Positions 1 to 4,572 of a stretch of 6,105 nucleotides of DNA are shown piece by piece. Location: positions 1-6,105 of the forward strand of contig JAWLCP010000145.1 in the NCBI GenBank assembly GCA_041687115.1, read 5' to 3'. This stretch comes from SKLM01 sp041687115 (GTDB lineage Bacteria > Chloroflexota > Anaerolineae > B4-G1). The notes beneath the pieces were generated by a model, which searched no databases, was not told the origin of the DNA, and was given only the letters and a program-made list of their open reading frames with translations. Numbering within the stretch: position 1 is the stretch's first letter; each line of letters begins with the position of its first letter. The position numbers and the translations under genes are program-made.

Positions 1-6
1 GGAACG

Positions 7-609
7 GTGAGGAAGGTTACCTGGTTCGTGGTTCTGACCACCCTTGTGGTCCTTGGACTGTGTGTGGGACCGGACCTGTGGGCCGCACCGGGGCAGAGCC
101 CGGTGCGCCAGACCGTGCCCACCCGAACGCCGACGCCGGGGGCAGAGACGCCGGAGCCGACCTCGCCACCTTCGCAGCCGACCGCTCCACCGGAGGCTAC
201 GGAGACGCCGTTCCGGCCGACGCCCACGCCGGCGACGGGCACGGGGACGGGGACGGGCACCGCGACGCCATCTCCGGGCCCGACCGTGACAGCGACGGCG
301 GAGGAGACGACCGCCACAGGGCCCGCCACCGTCACGGGGACGGCCACGGCGGAGGTGACCGCCGTCTCGGCCACGCCGAGCGCCACGGGGACGGCGACCG
401 TGGCAGCGACGCCCAGTCCGACTCCTGGGCCCGCGTCCCCCACGGCGGACGAGGAAAAGCCAGACGATGAGGCCCCCGGGCCTACGGCGTCTCCCACGCA
501 GGGGGCCGAACCGGCGGACGATGGCGGTGTGTCGCCGCTGCTGCTGGTAGGTGTGGGGCTGGTGGTGGTGGGGCTGATCGCGCTGGGGGTGTGGAGGTGG
601 CGTGGGTAG
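7..609 (+). CDS. Thr/Pro-rich surface protein with signal peptide and C-terminal membrane anchor
   Basis: The product is 200 aa and I do not recognise a family. Residues 1-26 look like a Sec signal peptide: basic RK at 2-3, a hydrophobic core at about 4-20, and a possible cleavage site near LWA/A at 24-27. Residues 28-172 are low-complexity Pro/Thr/Ala/Ser sequence with PTPTP and TGTGT runs, typical of an extended and perhaps O-glycosylated stalk, and turn acidic near 147-155. Residues 177-196 are one hydrophobic helix followed by RWRG, so the protein should be anchored by its C terminus with the stalk outside the cell. No folded or catalytic domain is visible and there is no LPXTG-type sorting motif. 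The GTG start is chosen because it sits right before the signal peptide; only six bases upstream are visible, so neither ribosome site nor promoter can be judged. The stop overlaps the start of the next gene by 8 bases, which suggests an operon with translational coupling. Confidence 0.7.
   Translation: MRKVTWFVVLTTLVVLGLCVGPDLWAAPGQSPVRQTVPTRTPTPGAETPEPTSPPSQPTAPPEATETPFRPTPTPATGTGTGTGTATPSPGPTVTATAEETTATGPATVTGTATAEVTAVSATPSATGTATVAATPSPTPGPASPTADEEKPDDEAPGPTASPTQGAEPADDGGVSPLLLVGVGLVVVGLIALGVWRWRG
235..258 (+). repeat. Four tandem copies of a 6-base unit (ACGGGC/G)
   Basis: Four head-to-tail copies of ACGGGS (S is C or G) encode the Thr-Gly run in the stalk of the first gene. Six is a multiple of three, so gain or loss of a unit would lengthen or shorten the stalk without breaking the frame. 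Degenerate relatives of the unit recur at about 335-410. Confidence 0.6.
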
Positions 610-1858
610 AAGGTGGGGCCTGTGGGGTGGGCTCCTGTTGATCGGCGCAGGCGTGCTGCTCATCCTCTGGGCCTGGCTGGGGCCGGGCGCGCCGCTGAGC
701 GCTCCCCCGAGCCCGTCGCCGGAGCCGATCATCCCCACGCAGACGCCCGCCTCGGTTCAGGAGGCAGAGGGGCTGAGCACCGAGTCCAGTCCCTCCCCGG
801 AGCCAATCGTGTCGACAGGGACGGAGACGGAGCCGGTCCCGGAGACCCCCTCGCCGCCGGACGAGCCGGCGGGTCCTTCCCCCACCGCAACGCGCCCCGG
901 GCCTGAGCCGGGGCAGGCCTTCCTCTACCAGGGACGGCCCCGCTGGGGGGTGGGTGTGGCCCTGGGTCCCATCTCCCGCTACGACGTCGAGCCGTTGCAG
1001 CTGGGCTGGTACCTGGATTGGGGCGCACGGCCGGACTCCGCGAGGCCCGGTGGCGCCGAGTACGCGCAGATGGTGCGCCTCAAGGGAGGGGTACTGCGGC
1101 CGGACGCGGGGGCGCTGGCGGAGATTGCGCGGGCCAACCCGGGATCGCTGTGGTTGATCGGGAACGAGCCGGACGTGAGGTGGCAGGACAACGTGGAGCC
1201 GGCGGCGCACGCCCGGCTGTACCACCAGGCCTATTCGGCCATCAAAGCGGCGGACCCGGCGGCACAGGTAGCCATCGGCGGGGTGACCCAGCCCACGCCG
1301 CTCCGGCTCCGCTACCTGGAGCGGGTGTTGGCCGCGTACGAGGAGCAGTTTGGCGCGCAGATACCGGTGGACGTGTGGCACGTGCACGCCTTCATCCTCC
1401 GTGAGGAGCGCGGGTCGTGGGGCGTCGATATCCCGCCGGGCCTGACGGAGGACGAGGGGATGCTCTACGAGGTCGACGATGGCGATGACATGGAGATATT
1501 CCGTCGGCAGATCGTCGATTTCCGGCGCTGGATGGCCGAGCGTGGCTTCCGGGATAGGCCGCTCATCGTGACCGAGTATGGGATTCTGATGCCGGAGGAG
1601 TACGGGTTCCCGCCCGAGCGGGTGGTGGGGTTTCTGGCCGATACGTTTGACTTCTTCTTGACGGCGAGGGATCCGGCGCTGGGTTGCCCGGCGGACGATG
1701 ACCGGTTGGTGCAGCGCTGGTGCTGGTTCAGCCTGGACGCGCCCGATGGGGAATACCCGACGGGGAGGCTGTTCGACCCGCAGACGGGAGCGCTGACGGC
1801 GGTGGGGGAGGGGTGGGAGCGGGTGGTTGGGAGGCTGGGGACGGCGGCACGGCGCTAG
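602..1858 (+). CDS. Membrane-anchored glycoside hydrolase-like protein (TIM-barrel, clan GH-A type)
   Basis: The product is 418 aa. Residues 8-26 form a hydrophobic helix after a GRRW basic start, acting as an N-terminal anchor or as a signal peptide possibly cut near LSA at 32-34. Residues 28-105 are a Pro/Ser/Thr/Glu linker. Residues 112 to about 410 look like a (beta/alpha)8 hydrolase. WLIGNEPD at 184-191 gives E189 as probable acid/base, VDVWHVHAF at 256-264 resembles a substrate-site strand, and LIVTEYG at 321-327 gives E325 as probable nucleophile. This pair of Glu in NEP and TEYG contexts is typical of retaining clan GH-A enzymes and of Asl1-like glycosyl hydrolase domains; substrate and exact family are not assignable by eye. 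C362 and C374 could form a disulfide. The domain would act outside the cell on glycans. The GTG start overlaps the previous stop; GGAGGT at 593-598 is only about 3-4 bases upstream, a tight spacing, so the start is not fully certain. Confidence 0.7.
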   Translation: MGRRWGLWGGLLLIGAGVLLILWAWLGPGAPLSAPPSPSPEPIIPTQTPASVQEAEGLSTESSPSPEPIVSTGTETEPVPETPSPPDEPAGPSPTATRPGPEPGQAFLYQGRPRWGVGVALGPISRYDVEPLQLGWYLDWGARPDSARPGGAEYAQMVRLKGGVLRPDAGALAEIARANPGSLWLIGNEPDVRWQDNVEPAAHARLYHQAYSAIKAADPAAQVAIGGVTQPTPLRLRYLERVLAAYEEQFGAQIPVDVWHVHAFILREERGSWGVDIPPGLTEDEGMLYEVDDGDDMEIFRRQIVDFRRWMAERGFRDRPLIVTEYGILMPEEYGFPPERVVGFLADTFDFFLTARDPALGCPADDDRLVQRWCWFSLDAPDGEYPTGRLFDPQTGALTAVGEGWERVVGRLGTAARR

Positions 1859-1951
1859 ATGCGTACGAACTGACCACGGGGCCGTGCGGGCAACTCTGGA
1901 GCGAGGGGATGCACGGAGACAGGGGAAGGCCGGGCACGACGACAGGAACTC

Positions 1952-1975
1952 GGCAGGTAGGGAAACCTGCCCTAC
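1952..1975. repeat. Bistable hairpin element between the convergent genes
   Basis: Two mutually exclusive stems overlap here. GGCAGGT (1952-1958) pairs with ACCTGCC (1965-1971). Alternatively GTAGGG (1957-1962) pairs with CCCTAC (1970-1975). The nested inverted repeats resemble short palindromic intergenic repeats found in many copies in some bacterial genomes. Only one copy is present in this window, so the repeat status is a guess. Confidence 0.45.
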
Positions 1976-1981
1976 TAATCG

Positions 1982-2027
1982 ACGAGAGAGAGCGTGAAGC
2001 CCCCAGAATTCTGGGGGCTCTTCTCGT
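1982..2027. terminator. Perfect 22-base palindrome, likely bidirectional terminator
   Basis: Bases 1998-2019 form a perfect inverted repeat of 11 + 11 bases with no spacer, centred on GAATTC and with C5/G5 blocks. An outer arm ACGAGA (1982-1987) pairs with TCTCGT (2022-2027). It lies between the stop at 1858 of the plus-strand gene and the lysS stop at 2039, where two convergent transcripts need to end. Neither side has a clean U-tract: CTTCTCGTGTTT follows on the plus strand and TCACGCTCTC on the minus strand. Termination is therefore inferred mainly from position and stem strength. Confidence 0.6.
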
Positions 2028-2038
2028 GTTTCGGGCTG

Positions 2039-3547
2039 TCAGTCCCTCTCGCGCAGGTGCGGGAAGAGGATCACCTCGCGGATGTTGGGCTGGTCGGTGA
2101 GGAGCATCATCAGCCGGTCGACGCCGATGCCGAAGCCGCCGCTGGGCGGCATGCCGTACTTCATGGCCCGGATGTAGTCCTCGTCCATGGGGTGGGCCTC
2201 CTCGTGATCCGCGTCGTACAGGCGGCCCATCTCCAGGAACCGCTCCTCCTGGTCGAAGGGGTCGTTCAGCTCCGTGAAGGCGTTGCCCATCTCCAGCCCG
2301 CCGATGAAGAACTCGAACCGCTCGACGTGGGTGGGATCGTCGGGCTTCGTCTTCGCCAGCGGCGAGATGTCGCGCGGGTAGTCCATCACGAACGTCGGCT
2401 GGATCAGCGCCGGCTCGACGGTGCCCAGGAGGCCCTTGTCGATGAGGTACCCCCACGTCGCGTTCGACGGGGTGGGGAGCTCGTGGGCCCGCATGGCCTC
2501 GGCCAGCTCCGCAGCGCTGGGGTAGGCGCGGTAGTCGACGCCGGTGATCTCCAGGGCGATGTCGCGCAGGGTGACGCGCCGCCACGGCGGGCTGAGGTCG
2601 ACCTCGTGGCCCTGGTACTCGATCACCGGGCTGCCCGTCACCTCCTCGGCGATGTGGGCCACCATGCGCTCGCAGAAGCCCATCACGTCGCGGTAGTCCC
2701 AGTAGGCCGCGTAGAACTCCATCTGCGTGAACTCGGGGTAGTGCTTGTGGGAGACGCCCTCGTTGCGGAAGTCGCGCCCGATCTCGTACACGCGGTCGAC
2801 CATGCCCACCAGGAGCCGCTTCAGGTAGAGCTCGAAGGAGATGCGCAGGTAGAGGTTTTGGTGGAGCTGGTGGTGGTGGGTGACGAAGGGCCGAGCTGCG
2901 GCGCCCCCGTAGACGGGCTGGAGGATGGGGGTCTCGACCTCGAGGAACCCATGCCGATCCAGGAAGTCCCGCATGGCCTGGACGGTGCGGGCGCGCTGGC
3001 GGAAGATGTGGCGGACGTCGGGGTTGGTGGCCAGGTCGGCGTACCGCTGCCGGTACCGCTCCTCGACATCGGAGAATGAGGTGTAGCGCACCACCTCCCC
3101 GTCGACCTCCTTCTCCTTGATCACGGGCAGGGGGCTGATGGCCTTCGAGATGATGCGCAGCTGCCGGGCGAGCACGCTCATCTCGCCGGTGCGCGTACGC
3201 ATCAGGGGGCCGTGCACCTCCACGAAGTCGCCCAGGTCGAGGTCCTCCTTGAACATCTCGTAGACCTCGTCGTCCAGCTCGTCGATGCGCAGGAAGATCT
3301 GGATCGAGCCGGTGCCGTCCTCCACGTCCGCGAAGGAGATCTTGCCCATGGTGCGGATGCTGCGCAGGCGGCCGGTGATGGCCACCGACGGGGGCCGTTC
3401 GTCGGATCCCTCCGCCTGCTTGAGGGCCGCCACTGCCTCGGCGATGGTGTGGGTGCGCTCGACTCGATTGGGATAGGGCTCGATTCCCCTGTCCTGCAGG
3501 CGCTCGAGCTTCTCGAGGCGCTGTTCCTCCAGATCTGTCAGTTCCAT
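2039..3547 (-). CDS. lysS: Lysyl-tRNA synthetase, class II
   Basis: The enzyme charges tRNA-Lys with lysine using ATP in the cytoplasm. The product is 502 aa from the chosen start, close to the usual 500 or so. An N-terminal helix leads into an OB-fold anticodon-binding domain at about 55-130 (VAITGRLRSIRTMGKISF). The class II catalytic core follows: motif 1 at about 187-212 (ending FLEVETPIL), the LysRS signature GGAAARPF at 214-221, motif 2 YEIGRDFRNEG at 254-264 with PEFTQME at 271-277, FIGGLEMGNAFTELND at 414-429, and motif 3 GGFGIGVDRL at 470-479 with the ATP-binding Arg at 478. The start at 3547 is preferred because AAAGGAAA (3554-3561) lies about 9 bases upstream and the MELTDLEEQRLEKL start matches the family; an in-frame ATG at 3607 would add 20 atypical Ala-rich residues. 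It lies downstream of greA on the same strand, 159 bases away, with a terminator-like hairpin between; I see no convincing separate promoter. Confidence 0.96.
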   Translation of the reverse strand: MELTDLEEQRLEKLERLQDRGIEPYPNRVERTHTIAEAVAALKQAEGSDERPPSVAITGRLRSIRTMGKISFADVEDGTGSIQIFLRIDELDDEVYEMFKEDLDLGDFVEVHGPLMRTRTGEMSVLARQLRIISKAISPLPVIKEKEVDGEVVRYTSFSDVEERYRQRYADLATNPDVRHIFRQRARTVQAMRDFLDRHGFLEVETPILQPVYGGAAARPFVTHHHQLHQNLYLRISFELYLKRLLVGMVDRVYEIGRDFRNEGVSHKHYPEFTQMEFYAAYWDYRDVMGFCERMVAHIAEEVTGSPVIEYQGHEVDLSPPWRRVTLRDIALEITGVDYRAYPSAAELAEAMRAHELPTPSNATWGYLIDKGLLGTVEPALIQPTFVMDYPRDISPLAKTKPDDPTHVERFEFFIGGLEMGNAFTELNDPFDQEERFLEMGRLYDADHEEAHPMDEDYIRAMKYGMPPSGGFGIGVDRLMMLLTDQPNIREVILFPHLRERD

Positions 3548-3640
3548 CAGCTGTTTCCTTTGGTCTGCCCTCAGAGCGGCCGCCGCTGGGACTGCGGGAG
3601 CCTTCATAGACCCCCGTGGTCGCTATGGTCCTCTGCCACG

Positions 3641-3671
3641 AAAAAGATCACGCCGAACGGCCTGACGGCGT
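3641..3671 (-). terminator. Terminator-like hairpin between greA and lysS
   Basis: On the minus strand ACGCCG (3671-3666) pairs with CGGCGT (3655-3650) around a 10-base loop. GATC and then five U residues (3645-3641) follow. The short stem and the 4-base gap before the U-tract make it a weak to moderate terminator. It would end part of the greA transcripts and let the rest read into lysS. Confidence 0.5.
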
Positions 3672-3706
3672 CCTCCGTGGGCTGACGTCTCAACCGGCCG
3701 ACTGGG

Positions 3707-4177
3707 TCATTGGATGGCGATGACCTTGAACTCCAGCTCGCCGTCCGGGGCTTCGATTGTCACCCGGTCCCCTATCTTGCGGCCCACCAGGGCCTGTCCG
3801 AGCGGAGAGGCGTCGGAGATGAAGCCCTTCGTGGGGTCGGCCTCGGCGGAGCCGACGATCCGGTAGGTCTCGGGAGGGCCGTCGCCCTCGGTGATGGTGA
3901 CGTGGGTCCCCACCTCCACCTCCTCGTGGGGCCCCTCGTCCTCCTTGATGATCACCGCATCGGCCAGCATGCGCTCGAGCATCAGGATGCGGCCCTCGAC
4001 GAAGGCCTGCTCGTTGCGCGCATCCTCCAGCTCCGCGTTCTCCAGAAGAGGACCCTCGGCGAGGGCCAGCTCCAGGCGGCGGGCGATCTCCCTGCGGCGC
4101 GTGGTGCGAAGGTAGTCGAGCTCCTGCTCCAGTTTTTCGTATCCCTGCTGGGTGAGATAGGTCGATCTTCTCTTCAT
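3707..4177 (-). CDS. greA: Transcription elongation factor GreA, with altered coiled-coil tip
   Basis: GreA inserts into the secondary channel of RNA polymerase and stimulates cleavage of backtracked transcripts. The product is 156 aa; E. coli GreA is 158. Residues 1 to about 78 form the antiparallel coiled coil (TQQGYEKLEQELDYL, then ENAELEDARNEQAFVEGRI). Residues about 80-156 form the C-terminal FKBP-like domain (YRIVGSAEADP, ISDASPLGQALVGRKIGD, GELEFKVIAI). The tip reads AEGPLLENAEL. Aligned with E. coli EHGDLKENAEY, the catalytic D41 is replaced by Pro43 (codon at 4051-4049), while E44 is kept as Glu46 and the following Tyr is Leu50. The start at 4177 has AGAGG (4188-4184) six bases upstream; the in-frame TTG at 4252 would add 25 unconserved residues. 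Transcription should start near 4388, leaving a leader of about 210 nt. lysS follows on the same strand. Family identity is firm; normal cleavage activity is less sure. Confidence 0.94.
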   Translation of the reverse strand: MKRRSTYLTQQGYEKLEQELDYLRTTRRREIARRLELALAEGPLLENAELEDARNEQAFVEGRILMLERMLADAVIIKEDEGPHEEVEVGTHVTITEGDGPPETYRIVGSAEADPTKGFISDASPLGQALVGRKIGDRVTIEAPDGELEFKVIAIQ

Positions 4178-4200
4178 TTCGTGCCTCTGTGCAGACAGGC

Positions 4201-4229
4201 CGCCGGCATCGTCGAACCGGCGCGACGAT
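4201..4229 (-). promoter_or_regulatory. Alternating stems close to the greA ribosome site
   Basis: In the greA leader, ATCGTCG (4229-4223) can pair with CGACGAT (4214-4208). The loop bases CGCCGG (4222-4217) can instead pair with CCGGCG (4206-4201). Connecting loops of 0-2 bases are too short for both to form as a pseudoknot, so the stems should be alternatives. The element ends 12 bases upstream of the AGAGG ribosome site. No known riboswitch is recognised. Confidence 0.35.
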
Positions 4230-4309
4230 CCCTCGCGGCCTCTGCCTCTCAACTCCGTTTCCTTGAACTAGCCCTGCAGGACTGTGCCTGTAAGACCATG
4301 CCGCCACTT

Positions 4310-4359
4310 AAAGACAAAAAGAAACGCCCACATAGGATGCGGGAGTTCCCTGTAGGCGT
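4310..4359 (-). terminator. Strong intrinsic terminator inside the greA leader (attenuator)
   Basis: On the minus strand ACGCCTACA (4359-4351) pairs with TGTGGGCGT (4332-4324), 9 bp with one G-U. The stem can extend through GGGA (4350-4347) with TCCT (4337-4334) past a single bulged A. The U-rich run TTCTTTTTGTCTTT follows directly (4323-4310). It lies about 30-75 nt after the predicted greA transcription start and about 130 bases before the greA start codon. Many transcripts should therefore stop here, giving a short RNA of roughly 75 nt. On the plus strand no U-tract follows the stem, so the orientation is clear. Confidence 0.75.
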
Positions 4360-4388
4360 GCGACGATTGGGCTTTCCGTCCAGAAGCT
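4312..4388 (-). ncRNA. Possible short RNA from the greA leader (GraL-like by position)
   Basis: A good minus-strand promoter predicts a start at A4388, and the intrinsic terminator predicts an end near 4312, giving a transcript of about 75 nt. The E. coli greA leader behaves this way and yields the GraL short RNAs. I see no sequence similarity to GraL and no known riboswitch core. The RNA is inferred only from promoter and terminator positions. Confidence 0.4.
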
Positions 4389-4394
4389 GGCAGG

Positions 4395-4423
4395 ATTATA
4401 ACCGAAAACCGGGGATTTGTAAA
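4395..4423 (-). promoter_or_regulatory. Sigma70-type promoter for greA (and lysS)
   Basis: Read on the minus strand: -35 TTTACA (4423-4418, 5 of 6 consensus), a 17-base spacer, and -10 TATAAT (4400-4395, 6 of 6). The start is predicted at A4388. Its -35 box overlaps that of the divergent serS promoter by five bases. Confidence 0.8.
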
Positions 4424-4445
4424 GCGATGTCGCCCGTGCTATAAT
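4417..4445 (+). promoter_or_regulatory. Sigma70-type extended -10 promoter for serS
   Basis: -35 TTGTAA (4417-4422, 4 of 6), a 17-base spacer, and -10 TATAAT (4440-4445, 6 of 6) preceded by TGC (4437-4439), which makes an extended -10. The start is predicted at A4452, giving a leader of about 121 nt before serS. Confidence 0.8.
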
Positions 4446-4463
4446 CCATGCATCTTTGAGGCG

Positions 4464-4495
4464 CCCCCTCAATTTCTGAGAGGGGGTTTAGTCTT
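4464..4495 (+). terminator. Terminator-like hairpin in the serS leader
   Basis: CCCCCTC (4464-4470) pairs with GAGGGGG (4480-4486) around a 9-base loop, followed by TTTAGTCTT (4487-4495). It begins about 12 nt after the predicted transcription start. The stem is GC-strong but the U-tract is interrupted, so it may pause or attenuate rather than terminate fully. No T-box core sequence is seen. Confidence 0.45.
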
Positions 4496-4550
4496 GTGGG
4501 GCCCTTGCGGAGGGCGAGTCAGGCATCGATGGGACGGGCCTGGGGCAAGA
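4492..4550 (+). promoter_or_regulatory. Possible folded domain in the serS leader
   Basis: TCTTG (4492-4496) can pair with CAAGA (4546-4550), and across a small internal loop GGCCC (4500-4504) can pair with GGGCC (4536-4540). A competing local hairpin is GCCCT (4501-4505) with AGGGC (4511-4515). The fold would present the AGGGG ribosome site just downstream. It matches no RNA family I recognise and may be chance in GC-rich sequence. Confidence 0.25.
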
Positions 4551-4572
4551 GAAGCTCATAGGGGTGGGTGGT

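Noticed and set aside
482..1387. Long minus-strand open frame opposite the first two genes
   Set aside because: Low-complexity Arg/Pro/His-rich translation caused by GC-rich codons on the other strand; it has no start signal or recognisable domain.
1994..3079. Long plus-strand open frame opposite lysS
   Set aside because: It is the antisense of a well-conserved lysS, with a Leu/Val/Asp-skewed composition and no motif.
3548..3607. Upstream ATG start for lysS adding 20 residues
   Set aside because: The extension is Ala-rich and unlike LysRS N termini; the 3547 start has a well-spaced AAAGGAAA.
4201..4229. H-type pseudoknot in the greA leader
   Set aside because: The 7-bp and 6-bp stems would need loops of 0 and 1 bases to cross the helices, which is sterically implausible; they are treated as alternatives.
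4178..4252. Upstream TTG start for greA adding 25 residues
   Set aside because: The extension is Arg/Gly-rich and unlike GreA; the 4177 ATG has AGAGG at six bases and gives the usual GreA length.
4249..4299. 16-codon upstream open frame in the greA leader (starts MVLQAQSC)
   Set aside because: No good ribosome site and no repeated codons of the kind seen in leader peptides; a frame this short is expected by chance.
4564..4572. GTG start for serS three codons upstream
   Set aside because: It overlaps the best ribosome-site sequence, and SerRS proteins normally begin at MLDI.
4452..4572. T-box riboswitch in the serS leader
   Set aside because: The leader is too short and the conserved AGGGUGGNACCGCG-type core is absent; GGGTGGGTGG near the start codon is only a partial resemblance at the ribosome site.
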